A stretch of DNA of 64,000 nucleotides, from positions 12,899,811-12,963,810 of the forward strand of contig NC_060904.1 of NCBI RefSeq assembly GCF_014805685.1, read 5' to 3'. Positions 10,116-22,613 of the stretch are shown here, in pieces. The notes under the pieces were generated by a model, which ran no database searches, had not been told where the DNA came from, and saw only the letters and a list, made by a program, of their open reading frames with translations. Origin of the DNA: Silurus meridionalis (lineage: Eukaryota > Chordata > Actinopteri > Siluriformes > Siluridae). The translations under genes were made by a program, and so were the position numbers. Numbering within the stretch: position 1 is the stretch's first letter; every line of letters begins with the position of its first letter.

Positions 10116-10117
10116 TA

Positions 10118-10205
10118 TCATATTCAATTCAATTTTATTTTAGTAGCGCTATTAACAATGAACATTGTCTCAAAGCAACTTTACAAAATGTTTGAAATAT
10201 AGAAA
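10118..10205. repeat. dispersed repeat, copy 2 (tagcgct...acattgtctcaaagca type)
   Basis: Second copy, in the same orientation, of the repeat at 4105-4200. It carries attcaattcaattttatttt and acattgtctcaaagcaactt. Confidence 0.65.
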
Positions 10206-10458
10206 TTCACTTATAATAAAATATGTATTTATCCCATTTGAGCAAGCCTGGGGTGACTGTGTCCCTATAGATGGCATGAGGAAGAACTTTTGAAAGGAAT
10301 CAGACTCAGAAGAAGGAACCCATTTTCATTTGGGTGACAGCAAGAGTGTGGTTATAATTTTTTAATCATTAAAATTAATATCATTAACACCAGTGTGAGA
10401 TTGTAAGTAATGTCTTATCTACAGTCAGTTAAAGAATCATATCATAACAGCAGAACCT

Positions 10459-11275
10459 ACAGTGCATCCGGAAAGTATTCACAGCGCTTTAGTTTTTCTT
10501 ACAGCCTTATTCCAATATGGATTAAATAAATTTTTTTTTATTCATTCATTCAAAACTCATTCAAAAATGTCGGAGCACAAACCAAACCATGAAGTCAAAG
10601 TTTGGACTGTAATTGCCTGTAGACCTCCAAAACAGGAAAGTATCGAGACACAAATCTAGGAAAGGGTACAGAAAATTTTCTGCAACATGGAAGGTCCCAA
10701 TGAGCACAGTGGCCTACATCATCTGTAAACAGAAAAAGTTTGGAACCACCAGGACTCTTCCTAGACCGGGCTGCTTGGGCAACCTGAGCGATCGGAGGAT
10801 AAGGCCTTAGTAATGGAGGTAACCAGGACCCTGATGGTCACTATGAAAGAGCGCCAGCATTTTCCTGTGAATGTCCTTGAATGACCAGACTTGAATCCAA
10901 TTGAACCTCTCTGGAGAGATCTGGAAATGGCTGTGCACCAACATTCCCCGTCTAACCTGATGGAGCTTGAGAGGTTCTGCAAAGAAGAATGGGAGAAACT
11001 GCCCAGAAATAAGTGTGCTAAGCTTGTAGCATAAAACTCAAAAAAGTTTTAAGGCAGTAATTGGTGCCAAATGTGCTTTAAAAAAATTTGAGAATAGGCT
11101 GTGAATACTTTTTTTTTTTTTATAAATTTGTAAACATTTAAAACAAACATCTTTTACATTTTCATCATGGGGTATTGTTTGTAGAATTTTGAGGAAAGTA
11201 ATGAATTTAATCCATTTTGGAATTAGGCTGTAACAACAAAATGTTTAAAAAGTGAATACTTTCCTTATGCACTTT
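10459..11275 (+). mobile_element. Tc1-like transposon, internally deleted copy 1
   Basis: The left end cagtgcatccggaaagtatt (from 10460) is matched inverted at the right end (gaatactttccttatgcact, ending near 11273). A complete Tc1 of this type is about 1.6 kb; this one is about 0.8 kb. The plus strand keeps the N-terminal DNA-binding part (about 10568-10850) joined directly to the C-terminal part with PDLNPIEPLWRDLEMAVHQ (about 10886). The middle, with the first two catalytic aspartates, is missing. The end of the DDE triad (the E in NPIEPLW) remains. Stops and frameshifts are present, so it could only move in trans. Confidence 0.9.
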
Positions 11276-11770
11276 ACACTATAACTTTTAATATATTAGT
11301 ACTTCCATTATGATCCTTTAATTCTTTAACTGGAAGTTCACAGACATTAATATATCTTGGCTATTTACAGGTTTTCTGCATATTAAATGTAGAATGTTTG
11401 AAATTTCTGCCGACACAAAAGTGGTAATATGTTCGGTCGATGATAAAACATGAATAATAAGCATTAAATAAAGATTTTTAAGTAATTTAAATAAAGTATT
11501 TGTATTTATTTGCTCATAGAAGCCAATAGAAAATTCATAACCAAATTCACTTTTTTCTTTACTTATCATTACTATAATTACATTATTATTTATAAATATT
11601 TTATTATGACTTGTTATGGTTAGGGTTATGTGGATCATCTTCCAGATGAATCTGAGGAGTGCTGGGCTGATCTTGGTCTTGACTCTGTTTCGCTTTGCCT
11701 AGGCCTTAGTATTGGTCTTGACACACTGTGGTCTTGGTATTGACTTGTACTTGGTTTAGGTGATCTTAAC
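11276..11770. other. AT-rich sequence, nothing recognised
   Basis: The 106-residue minus-strand frame is low-complexity AT-rich sequence without domain features. Confidence 0.45.

Positions 11771-11821
<51 letters not shown>
11771..11821. repeat. (AC)n microsatellite
   Basis: About 25 AC units. Confidence 0.95.
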
Positions 11822-11824
<3 letters not shown>

Positions 11825-12958
11825 TTATACCTTTAAGGGCAAAAATGGGTTGTAAAGACATTAAATTGCCAGGCTTTATCAGGCAGGTCATTGTTCCTGC
11901 ATGTTCACAATGCCTCATTTAACTTATGCAGCATGGTAATCAGACACAGACTGAAACCATGCTGCCAGTCAAAACATGTTGTCTTTAGTGCAGTATTAAA
12001 CCCCAATTTCTCCCCATTGTGTCAGATGTCATTTTGCCTATATTTTTTATCCTCCTTTTACAAATTTCTATTGAGAAAATGTTGCTCTGCTAAGTTTAAA
12101 AAAGTGTTTAACTTATTGATCACTTTTTCCCTTTAGAACACTGCTTTCTCACCTTGTGCGTACTCTATACTAAAAAAAAATGCCGCAAAACACATGTAAT
12201 TAAATTTCACACACTTTTTCATTACATTGCAATTCCATTTTCTAGCTACTGACTAGTGAGCTCTCTGACCATCCAAACAAAGGACAATGCAGATGTTATT
12301 ATAGTCCTGCTAGATGGCCTCAGTGCTGTCAATTTGAACTCTGTTTGGTTAAACCAACAGCCTACAAGTAACATGTATTTTAAGCTACAGGACATAATAG
12401 TGCTCATTCTGAAGGTTCAGCATAGATTCCTCTAATGCTGGCAACATGTGATACTCCTTGAACATGCCTAACACTGTCTGGGATATGTGAAGAAAAAAAA
12501 AATTGCCAGTGGATCAATAAAGTATTCTAAATAAAAAATTTAATAAATTGTCAGAATGTGGTAAAATGTTTTTTATTTAAACATTTCTGTTTAGAAGAAA
12601 TTACCTTTTCGTTTAATTTTTTTCTTGCTAGTAAAATACCATTCCTCGAACTAAAACGGAGGCCTGATAACAATGACAGCACGAACAGCTCCTGAGATAT
12701 AAACATATACCATACATAACACTTGCACTCAAAGCAGAATGAAGCACTCGTGACTAGAATAAAAAAAAAAACACACACGCACACACACTTATCTGTCACA
12801 ACAATATAAAAACAAAATGGGTGCACATTTGTAAAGTCGTCAGAGATGCAATAAAAATAACTGCTGCTGTAGAGATGTTAGTACAATGCCATGAGAAAAG
12901 CTCCCATGATGCAAGAGCTTGACAATACTTGCATCTGTTGTTTATAATTGCTGTACAA
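11822..12958. other. no recognised gene
   Basis: Mostly unique AT-rich DNA. Near 12500, ggatcaataaagtattcta resembles the 3' end of an L2-like retroposon, but the rest is not recognisable. Confidence 0.4.
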
Positions 12959-12959
12959 A

Positions 12960-13165
12960 CTATATATTACTATACAATACGTTTATTAGGAACAGCTGGG
13001 CATTTAAACAATCAGCCAATCACATGAAAGTTGTGCATTTCATTAAATCATGCAAGAGATTTGGTTAATATTCACATCGAATATCAAAATTAAATAACAA
13101 CTGCATGGATGCTTGTTTGTGATTGGCTGATTTGTGAATTTCTGGGATTTTCACTAGAGCTCTAC
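12960..13165 (+). mobile_element. Tc1-like 5' end fragment
   Basis: The segment has acgtttattaggaacagctg, then caatcagccaatcacatgaa, and later gggattttcactagagctct. It belongs to the same subfamily as 7085-7265. The transposase frame is lost. Confidence 0.6.
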
Positions 13166-13344
13166 AGTATTTATGTAAATTGGTCTCTCAGTTTGCCAAA
13201 AAGTAGTGATTCTACTTAAAGTACAGTATAATGCAAGACTGGTTTGACCTCACAGGAAGACTAAGAATTAAGGAAATAAAGACTAAGTGTTACAAATATT
13301 TTCAAAACTAGCTCTGTTTCCAAGAAAGTACTTTATTTATTTAA

Positions 13345-13660
13345 GTTTACACACTAAATTTACACAACAAAATTGTCTCCTTGCACAGTAATACAGCACT
13401 CCCAGCATTCATGCCACTTCTGGAATATATCCTGGAAGTCTACTTTTCCACCCGTGTCAAACACCATCTGCGATTTGAGCTGGATTTTTGCAATTGTGTC
13501 AAAACAGCGATCTTTGAGTTGAATCTTCATCTTCAGGAAGAGGGGGAAGTCCGCAGGAGCCAAAGTGAGCCAGAAGTAAGATCATGTGAATTGTTCTCCG
13601 ATGATTATCATACACAAGATGCCGAATTGTTTTGACATTTCCGGGGGTTGAGCTGGTCTT
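13345..13660 (-). pseudogene. mariner-type transposase C-terminus
   Basis: A 67-codon minus-strand frame starts with MAPADFPLFLKMK and includes FDTIAKIQLK and QKWHECWECCITVQG. This is the C-terminal end of a mariner (DD34D) transposase. The Asp in APADF corresponds to the third catalytic residue. The natural stop lies at the usual place after a GDNFVV-like end, and AATAAA follows in the 3' untranslated part near 13338. Upstream, the protein reading breaks at about 13560. The N-terminal domain and the first two Asp residues are not found. It is the only mariner sensu stricto relic that I see; the other DNA elements are Tc1-like. Confidence 0.75.
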
Positions 13661-13886
13661 CCTGATCTCTTGTTGTCTTCCAGTGATGTACTTCTGCTCT
13701 TGAAGTGTGAGTCAAATCACCCCAAATGACTTGTTGCAGCATCGCCATATGTCAAACATTTCGCATCTCCAGTTCCCCAGAGACCTTCTAATCTTATTTA
13801 TTATTATTTTTGATATATTTAAATTAATTAAAAGTGTAAAATTTTGTATATGCTGACATAAGTCTTGTGTTTGTTTATGTGTAGAA

Positions 13887-13887
<1 letters not shown>

Positions 13888-13934
<47 letters not shown>

Positions 13935-13937
13935 GAA

Positions 13938-13980
<43 letters not shown>

Positions 13981-13982
13981 AA

Positions 13983-14038
<56 letters not shown>
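13888..14038. repeat. (GA)n microsatellite, compound
   Basis: About 150 bp of GA repeats with AAAGA interruptions duplicated near 13972. The long Arg/Glu and Ser/Leu open frames here are artefacts of the repeat. Confidence 0.95.
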
Positions 14039-14039
<1 letters not shown>

Positions 14040-14041
<2 letters not shown>

Positions 14042-14428
14042 CAGTCCTGAACCATCTTGTTGGCCATGCCCTCCAGAACTTAATTTTGAAAAACAGCAGT
14101 AAATAATACAATATATCTGGTCATGAAAAATACATATCTGAAAAAAAGCTGATCTGGCAGCATTGAAATGTAAGGTTAAATATTTATTCACCCAGTTCAC
14201 AAACCAGATTTATATTATACAGTGTCAGTGTGGAATGCAGTGGGGTTTTTTTTTTTTTTTTTTAAACAGTCAGGTATTTACATTGAATGGTTGAATGAAT
14301 TGTCATAAAATCTAAGTTATTTTATTTCTTTTCATTTCATTTAGAAATATTTTTATTGTGAGTTAGATATGGAGAACGTATGTTATTAATTACATCCTAC
14401 ATTTGAGATCCTGCATTTTGTGTATGTG

Positions 14429-14429
<1 letters not shown>
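14040..14429. other. AT-rich sequence, nothing recognised
   Basis: Only a poly(T) run at about 14247-14262 stands out. Confidence 0.4.

Positions 14430-14480
<51 letters not shown>
14430..14480. repeat. (TA)n microsatellite
   Basis: About 25 TA units. Confidence 0.95.
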
Positions 14481-14485
<5 letters not shown>

Positions 14486-14519
14486 TACAACTGCAACTAA
14501 ACTGTGCCACCTACATCAT

Positions 14520-14785
14520 CTGGCGTAGCTCAGAATCAATATTTGTCTAAAAACATGACAAAAACATTAAAAATGTAACAAAAATACGACCTACTCACCA
14601 GAGATGCAGACTCATAATTTGAGCATTTGCTCCACTCCTCAGAGGCCTTTCCCAGCTAAGACAAGCTAGCTAGCGTCGGGGTTGGCCGACCTCTACTCCT
14701 GATATCTAGCTTTACTTCAAAATGGATTTTTAAGTATGTCCGAAGCAAAATCAATTTCCTCCGTAGGCATAAAAAAGTCTATCTC
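14520..14785. other. unassigned sequence, possible transposon leader
   Basis: More G+C-rich than its flanks, with acaagctagctagcgtcggg near 14661. The style suggests the leader of a mobile element, but I cannot name a family. Confidence 0.25.
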
Positions 14786-14789
14786 TGAA

Positions 14790-14992
14790 GTATTAATGTG
14801 TGCAGCGGCATTGTCATGCAGGAACAGTATTGGATCTCCTAGTTCAAGTGAAGGGAAATTTTTATGCTACAGCATTCAGATTCATCCTATACAATTGTGT
14901 GTCTCCCAGACTGTGGTAACATTTTGGAAAAATATCACATGGATATTGTATGGAAAAGTCAGATATCCCAACACTTTTGTCCATATATTGTA
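14790..14992 (-). mobile_element. Tc1-like fragment (CAAAAGTRTTGGGA-type end)
   Basis: Reading leftward from 14992, the end atatatggacaaaagtgttg is followed by acttttccatacaatatcca, gacacacaattgtatagga and a part with gttcctgcatgacaatgccg. The same internal text occurs at 28145-28255 and 28877-29195. This is a Tc1-like subfamily whose 3' part at 52645 still shows transposase-like words. Confidence 0.7.
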
Positions 14993-15598
14993 TTTTATAT
15001 ATATGATGTTTAGATACAGGGAAAGGGGCTATTCTCTGTAGCATCAGGGTTTTTTACCGTTCCACATTTCTTACTGCATCATACACTGTACCACAGCTTC
15101 TTTGAAAAAGAGACACCAACGGAAAGGAGCTGTAACATTGGAAGGACAATGGATAAACAGTTGTTAAACTGGTTCTGAAGGAGCCATTGGTTGGAAGGTA
15201 AAGTTTATGTTCATTGTGTATTTCTCCCATCAAATACAAACGTGTATAACAGAAAAGTCCTGGTTTTTTTTTTTTTTTTTCAAGCCAAACATGTATCACA
15301 AATTTATTCATCAACCTCAAATACAGACACCATGTTCCCTGAATCCTGATTTGTCCCAATAATTAACTGGGACATTGTTAGGCAAATTGCCCAGATCTAT
15401 TAAGATTATGTCTCTTCTGCCAGAGTCTACTCCAGATGGAGTTGATCTATTCTACAAATGCTTTAATGCTCTTCTAGAGCCACAATTTCCTAGCCACTGG
15501 ACACCAAGGTCTCACCATAACCGTTTAGATACACACTGATAAATATTGTCTCTGCATCCATGTTACATTTCCAACATCCTTGATTCCACTTAGAAATA
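14993..15598. other. no recognised feature
   Basis: Unique sequence with one poly(T) run at about 15265-15280. Confidence 0.4.
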
Positions 15599-15599
15599 C

Positions 15600-16805
15600 A
15601 GGGCACCCAGAAAGTATTCACAGCGTTTCACTTTTTACACATTTTGTCATGTTACAGCCTTATTCCAAAATGTATTTTATTCATTATTTTCCCCAAAATT
15701 CTACAAACAAAACCCAATAGTGACAATGTGAAAGTAGTTTGTTTAAAACTTTTGCAAATGTATTAAAAATAATAAAATGAAATACATTTCATTTACATAA
15801 GTATTCACAGCCTTTGACATGACGCTCAAAATTTAGCTCAGGTGCATCCTGTTTCCACTGATCATCTAAATGTTTCTTCAACTTGATTGGAGTCCACCTG
15901 TGGTAATTGGACATGGTTTGGAAAGGCACACACCTGTCTATATAAGGTCCCACAGTTAACATAGCATGTCAGAGTACAAACTAAACCATGAAGTTCTAGG
16001 AATTGACTGTAGACCCCCAAAATAAGATTTTAATTTTAATTTCTGCAGCACTGAAGGTCCCAATGAGCACAGTGGCCTTAATCATCTGTAAATGGAAGAT
16101 GTTTGGAACCATGAGGACTCTTAATAGACTGGGCCGACCAGCCAAACAGAGGGATCGTGGTGGAAAGGGCCTTAGTCAAAGAGGTGTCCAAGAACCTCTG
16201 AAAAAGCTTCAGCGTTCCCTGTGGAGAGAGAAGAACCTTCCAGAAGTACTACCATCTCTGCAGCACTCTACCAATCAGACTTTTATCGTATAGTGGCCAA
16301 ATGGAAGCCACTTCTCAGTAAAAGTCAAATGACAGCCCAGCTGAAGTTTGTCCAAAGGCACATGAAGGGCTCTCAGACCATGGAAAACAAAGATTAAACT
16401 CTTTGGCTTGAATGCCACACATCATGTCTTGAGGAACCCAAGCACAGTTCATAACCTGGCCAATACCATCCCTACAGTGAAGCATGGTGGTGGCAGCATC
16501 ATGCTGTGGGGATGTTTTTTAGGGGCAAAACCTGTGAGACTAGTCAGGATCGAGGTAAAGATGAGTGGATCAATGTACAGAGACATCCTTGATGAAAATA
16601 TGCTCCAGAGTGCTCTGGACCTAACAAATTATTGAGCAAAGGCTGTGAATACACAGTACCTGTGATTTTTTTTTTCGATCATTATGGGGTACTGTTTGTA
16701 AAATGTTAAAGAAAGTAATGAATTCATTCCATTTTGGAACAAGGCTGTAACATAACAAAATGTGGAAGAAGTGGAGCGCTGTAAATAATTTTCATATGTA
16801 CTGTA
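15600..16805 (+). mobile_element. Tc1-like transposon, internally deleted copy 2
   Basis: The left end cacccagaaagtattcacag (15605) is matched inverted by the right end ending in ttttcatatgtactgtag near 16805. The first about 150 bp show the same terminal text (ttacagccttattccaaaat). The copy is about 1.2 kb against a usual 1.6 kb. It keeps the N-terminal and central transposase but jumps at about 16620 from the centre straight to the right end. Copies at 10.46 and 19.7 kb have the same ends with different deletions. Confidence 0.9.
15990..16625 (+). pseudogene. Tc1 transposase remnant (N-terminal and central parts)
   Basis: Readable blocks are a helix-turn-helix-like LKVPMSTVALIICKWKMFGT (about 16050) and a basic linker. 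A central block holds [19 protein letters not shown] (about 16465), followed by [17 protein letters not shown]. The [11 protein letters not shown] block is diagnostic of Tc1 transposases. The last third, with the second Asp and the Glu of the DDE triad, is deleted. Several frameshifts separate the blocks. Confidence 0.85.
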
Positions 16806-18366
16806 GATATTGTCGGTAATTTGCAAACCATACTGGTGAACATAGACTGGACTAGAGCTATAAGACTAGCAGATTTCCTGGGGTTTTATGTCAGAGGCCT
16901 CAGTTTACAAGTTTGGTGAGCATTCATTCAACTTCAAGCTAGTTGCAAGAAAGAAGCAAAAAGAGAAACTGGAAAATTTCTCTAAACCAATAGTTCCAAT
17001 GTACTAGAAGAATGGTTACATTTCTTCCCATATGTCAAAAAGTCTTTTAGCAAGACAGTTCACATTATTGCAGCATTTATATTATGTGTACTTGGCTACA
17101 AGCGAGATGTAGTATGCTGGTGGTTGGTCCTTGTTTTTTCTTTTTGTGTCCTGTGTCCAGTTTGATGTTATCCCATGCTGCGCTCACTTATGGGGTTTGA
17201 GACTCATAATTTTCAGCCTGCTGGCAGTTGCACTTATGTCATTGTCGAAATGGCATTTTTGAAATCGCCACAGTCCATTAATCTGTATTTTGTGACTTCT
17301 TGGTGTGTGACCCTAAGCCTGCTGTTGACATTGTGGTAAGGACTAAGTGTGTTTTTTTTTATAAACCTGACAATCATAATTTCCACTCACACTTTGCCAC
17401 CATTCCAACCCCACTCTTCAATGTACCAGAAGGCATCTTTCTTATGCAGTGCACGTACGTTAAAAACAGTCTCTGATGAACATTATTTTGAACCATTAAA
17501 AGGCCAGGTGATTAAGTAAGTATGTCCATTAAGGACTTTTCACTGTTCTGAGGTGCTCAGAAACTAGTATCCAAGACATAGAAGATAAACACTTCAGTAG
17601 TCACTCAGTAATATACAAGCCATGGTTCTTTCCTCAAACTTGCAGTACTGGTCATCAGCAAAGCATTACTTCAATCTCTTGGGCCTATGGGATCACTGAC
17701 ACTCAATCCTTTGACCCTTTTAGAGGATGTCTTCAGAATCTCATTTGCCAATACTGCCCTATCTATGTCTGCAATGCCCTGTTAGACAACTCCCATGATC
17801 CCCAGCCTGTGAAAGATATGACACCAAGCAAACACCTATTCCTGGTCCCAGATTACTCCTATAGGCCCCACTCTGCCAAAAAAAAAAAGTTTAACAGCTG
17901 AGGTCCTGCTTCAGCATTGTGCCAATGACATTGTGATCTGACCTCTGCTTACTTTAGGTTTTTTTTGGTTTGCTTAGTACATTATTCATGTTGATTTAAA
18001 TATTAAACTTAGCCATACAATGAAATTCCCTCTTTCCCTTATTCCAAATAATACCTGTTTTCACACTTACTGTATTTATGATTCTATCCTGAAGCTTTTA
18101 TTGGCCTTTTCCCAAGTATATTATTTTTGCAGCGATATGATGAATCTCACACTGGATGCTAATCTTATTGTGTTGTCAGATTTATAACACTCCCATGGTG
18201 AAGTGTACATCTCCATGAGGAGCAATGGTATTAAAGCCTTTAACTGTGTTGATGACAAGTTTAGTGATAGAGATTTTCGTTCTTGAATTATCTCGCACAA
18301 GAAATATGACATATGACAGTTCTCTGATTATTTCTACTTTGAATGTATGGGATTGAGATAGTGAGA
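16806..18366. other. no recognised gene
   Basis: About 1.5 kb of mostly unique sequence. The region 17640-17880 is less AT-rich and could be an old retroelement piece, but no frame shows a recognisable motif. Confidence 0.35.

Positions 18367-18367
<1 letters not shown>

Positions 18368-18412
<45 letters not shown>
18368..18412. repeat. (GA)n microsatellite
   Basis: About 22 GA units. Confidence 0.95.
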
Positions 18413-18419
<7 letters not shown>

Positions 18420-18464
18420 CTCATATTTATAATTTACTGTTACTAACATTTACTAACAGTTTTA

Positions 18465-18765
18465 GACAGAATCAAAAAACACCCCCGATGGCACACCAGT
18501 CCATCACAGAGCACCATGCACACAGAAACATACACGTTCACGCCCTTATACACACATAGGTGCAATTTAACATAGCCAATTATTTTACCAACAGTTGGGA
18601 TGAAACAGAAAAGTTGTTTTTGTTGGTATCCTTCAGCTGCTCCTTTTAGGGGTCTCTACACTGGACCATGTTCTGCATATGAGTCTGGCACAGGTTTTGT
18701 GCAGGATGCAGTAATTCTAACCACCATTCCAACCACTTTCCATTATTTGAAAACAGCAGATTTTT
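18465..18765. repeat. dispersed teleost retroposon fragments
   Basis: The first part (cacaccagtccatcacagag near 18491) is a common teleost dispersed text. The second, from 18628, has gctgctccttttaggggtct then gaccatgttctgcatatgag. It resembles the 3' end shared with RTE-like elements at 29500 and 46165. Boundaries and family are tentative. Confidence 0.45.
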
Positions 18766-19049
18766 ATCCTAGACTTATACGAATAAAATGCTGAAGAAAG
18801 TAATTATAAACCCATGAGTCAGGGTTTTTCAGGGTAAAATGAGAAATAGCAATTAAAATTTTGGCGCGTCAGGTTGAATACGCTCCTCAATGATCAATCA
18901 ATCAATTTCTTTGGGTGAATATATGAAGAAGAATTTGACTGTGCTGCAATGTACATGTGACAAGTAAAAAACACCTCAACCCTTTATCATCATCATCATC
19001 ATAATCATTAGTTCATAAAGCTCCCCTATGATCAATCAATCAATCTTGT

Positions 19050-19090
<41 letters not shown>

Positions 19091-19700
19091 TTCTCTTTCT
19101 GTATTCTCTCTTAAATATACCTGTTTTATAACATAACAAATGAAATCATCATCATCATTATAATCACCTTCATTTATTCATAAATCTGCCATGTGATTGG
19201 GCAGTATTTTACATTCTCTCTTCCTATTCCTCTCTTGATCAACACTTGCTTTATAGGTAACCGTCATCACCATCATTCATTCATTTAACTGATAAAAAGC
19301 CTTTTACGTATTTTTAATCTGAGAGTGTGCAATAACAGTAACCGATTTAAGCCATTTTTTAGCTTTTGTACTTATTTATTTTTATTTTTAGGAAGGAAAC
19401 TGCCAAGCTGCCTATTGGTGATATCTTAAGTGTTTAGAGTTATCTTACAATAAGGCTCAGTAATATGCACAATATTTTTACTTCCTTTGTTATTTTTTTT
19501 ACAATATTTGTTTTAGTAATTTATTATTTTTGCAATTCGTATTAATTTTAATATGTGCTCCAAATGTGCATAGAAAAACCTCAAGCAAGCTTATCCTTTT
19601 CTGGCTGTCACTCTTTTGCAGTACTTTCAGTGCTTGCATTTTCAAAAATATATATAAAAGTATTCATATATAAATACACCTTACTGTTCCTGCCAGATGT
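18766..19700. other. unique AT-rich sequence with a (CT)n tract
   Basis: A (CT)n microsatellite lies at about 19051-19087. An atcaatcaatc stretch recurs at about 18892 and 19031, and short ATC/ATT runs lie near 18986 and 19147. No gene is seen. Confidence 0.5.
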
Positions 19701-20251
19701 ACAGTGCATCCATACAGTATTCACAGTGCTTCACTTTTCCCACATTTTATGTTATTCCAAAATTGATTAAATTCATTACTTTCCTCAGAATTCTACAAAT
19801 AATACACCATAATGACAACGTAAAAGAAGTTTTGCAAATGTATTAAAAATAAAAATATAAAAAATCACATGTACATAAGTATTCACCACCTTTGCTCAAT
19901 ACTTTGTTGAAGCACCTTTGGCACCAATGACAGACTCAAGTCTTTTTAAGTATGATGCTACAAGCTTGGCACACCTATTTTTGGGCAGTTCTTCTATTCA
20001 AAATCTCTCAAAATCCATCAGGTTGAAAGCAGAGCGTCGGTGCACAGCCATTTTCAGATCTCTCCAGAGATGTTCAATCGGGTTCAAGTCTGGGCTCTGG
20101 CTGGGCCTCTCAAGGACATTCACAGAGTCGTCCCGTAGCCACTCCTTTGTTATCTTGGCTGTGTGTTTAGGTTTGTTGTCCTGTTGGAAGATGAACCGTT
20201 GCCCCAGTCTGAGGTCCAAAGCGCAGTGAATACTTTCCCAGATGCACTGTA
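19701..20251 (-). mobile_element. Tc1-like transposon, internally deleted copy 3
   Basis: The left end acagtgcatccatacagtat is matched at the right by gaatactttcccagatgcac, ending near 20250. The right terminal repeat is cut to about 30 bp. Only the C-terminal transposase third is kept, on the minus strand. The total is about 0.55 kb. Confidence 0.9.
19975..20219 (-). pseudogene. Tc1 transposase C-terminal catalytic part
   Basis: A 73-codon minus-strand frame contains FIFQQDNKPKHTAKITKEWL and SPDLNPIEHLWRDLK. The Asp in QQDN and the Glu in PIEHLW are the second and third catalytic residues of the DDE triad, 34 residues apart in Tc1 proteins. Both are kept here. The N-terminal DNA-binding domain and the first Asp are deleted, so the protein cannot work alone. 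Confidence 0.88.
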
Positions 20252-21098
20252 ATTCTTCCCCATACTGTCACTAGGATCTCTTTAGCTGCTGTATATATTT
20301 TTAGATATAGTAAAGAATTATTTCAGGCAAAGAAAATCGAAAGGAGATCGAAACGATTTCACATTTGAGAGGGTAGGAATGGAGCAACGCTTCCAAAGAA
20401 GTTCACAACACCTGGAAAGGAAAACTACATTTACCTAAAATGTGGTGCTTGCATGTAAATTGCGAAAAGGTTGCCAGGTATTCATAATCAGGACTTTTTG
20501 TTCATCATTTATTCTACTGCAATGTATGTAGAATACATTACAAAACCATTAACAGGAAATTATTGTCTAATGGATTCTCCAGAAGGTTTCAAACCTAATT
20601 TAAAGTGGTAATCATTAGCACATTGTTAGGAGATATGTTTAAATGAATAATGGCCATATTAAATGACATCACAACACCACAACCACACTTAAGTTCCCCA
20701 CTGATTATTTTACCCCTAAAATTTTTACTTCTTTATTATTTTTTTGACCCATTATCACATTGTGTCCGCATACTGTAGACCCAATGCATTTATGTGTTAC
20801 ACGTAGTTATAGCAGGTGGTAAAGTCATTAATCTGCCCGACTCAAATGTGCGCCACGTGTTAACCTTTAACGGCGTTGTCAACCCCGTGAACTGCAGCTC
20901 TCAACTTTTATTGATTTTTTTCCACCTACCACTTGCAGTGTCATAAAATAGATGTGACCAGATCAGAGCTGTGTGAGGTTCTCTCCATTGCAGTCAGAAG
21001 GGGTAGTAAAGAATATTTTATGATGAGAAGCTGCTCTTGGTGAAATTCTTATACAAAAAGGCTGTCTATCAGAATTCTTTTAGTTCACATTATTTGCC
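20252..21098. other. no recognised feature
   Basis: AT-rich, apparently unique sequence. Confidence 0.45.
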
Positions 21099-21266
<168 letters not shown>

Positions 21267-21269
21267 TCG

Positions 21270-21770
21270 TTATATGAACCAAAGTTTGTGGACAACTGAT
21301 TCTATCTTCCATAAGATTCTATGTGCTTCTGCATTTATTCCCCATTTGATGTTAAAATAATCTTCTTGGTAGATGTTTCACTATATTTTTACGTGTGTTT
21401 TTGAACATTTGTGCTCATTTAGCCACAAGCCAGGTGTGCAGTCAGAGTTCAAATTCATAGAAAAAAATCAGGTCATTTACTGATAGAATAACTTTTGTCA
21501 GGATTATGAACATAGATCACATTTTCCAGCAGCCACTGCACTTCTATGTCTTGATTGCATGTCACTGATGTTTCACATTAGCCCATGGTTGTCCTTTGCT
21601 GGTTCAGTTTAGGGTTCTCACTCCTTTGTTTCTTTGATTTGTGTTTTCATTTAAATAATTTAGCATATTTGCATTTAATTAAAATGCACTTGCATCTGCT
21701 CTCCTCGTAATTATGTGACACACATGTGGTTGGAAAAGGAAGGTATCCTTATACTTTTGTCCACAAGTAT

Positions 21771-21777
<7 letters not shown>
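21270..21777 (-). mobile_element. Tc1-like relic (3' part inverted) beside (TA)n
   Basis: Near 21278, gaaccaaagtttgtggacaa, then tatgtgcttctgcatttatt and ttgtgctcatttagccacaa, match the inverted 3' half of the Tc1-like subfamily at 52645. The terminal-like ccttatacttttgtccacaa lies at about 21746. Internal parts are lost. Confidence 0.6.

Positions 21778-21844
<67 letters not shown>
21778..21844. repeat. (TA)n microsatellite
   Basis: About 33 TA units. Confidence 0.95.
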
Positions 21845-21849
<5 letters not shown>

Positions 21850-22554
21850 AATAATTATTTGGCACATTATGGACACATTTCTTACATATGAAAATCATTT
21901 TAATAGTTAATTAATAGTGATAAAGATGTTATGCACATAAAATAGTATAGTTCAGTCTTGCACCCATATGTGGATTACAGTGGTGTCCGATGCTGTCTTT
22001 TACTCAATACCACACTAAACTGAAGGTCCATGTGCAGTTACAAGTGGGCTGTGATGACATATCTATAGGCTTTTCCATCAGCTTGGTGTCTTCACAGGTG
22101 GGCACACTGGCAGAAGCTCTGGAACAGAGCTTGGAAGAAAGTCAGACAATATGCCAGAGCTACAGTAGATATGTGTTGTGTTGGAAGTGTTTTTGCTCAC
22201 AAAAACAAAGCAAAACAGAGCACCAAAATCTCACATGCTGGTGTTTAAGTGGGTTTAGGCCTGTAACAAATAAAATAGTAATATTAGCAATTAAGATTAA
22301 TATATTTCTTACTTATTCTTATCAATGAATACAGTTAATTATGGATGACAATGCATGGCTAATGGGGTTCTCCTACAACGTCATGCAAGACAGAGGCAGG
22401 AAAATGTGTGTGATAACCAGATATGACATACTCCAACATACTCCATGACATACATCAACATACTCCAATGTTAAAATATACCATCTATGAATGAATGCAG
22501 TGATGTCACACATCAAGTAGGTTCTCTTTCAAACTTGCTTTTATCATTTCATGA
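21845..22554. other. no recognised feature
   Basis: Unique sequence. Near 22425-22465 a short cluster repeats atactccaacatactcca and variants. Confidence 0.4.
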
Positions 22555-22613
22555 AAATTCTTGAGTAAAAGCAGAGATACAGCAGGTAAAATGTTATTCC
22601 AGTGAAAGTGCTA

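Noticed and set aside
13712..14200. Open frames of 70-160 residues rich in Ser/Leu or Arg/Glu
   Set aside because: They are translations of the (GA)n tract on both strands.
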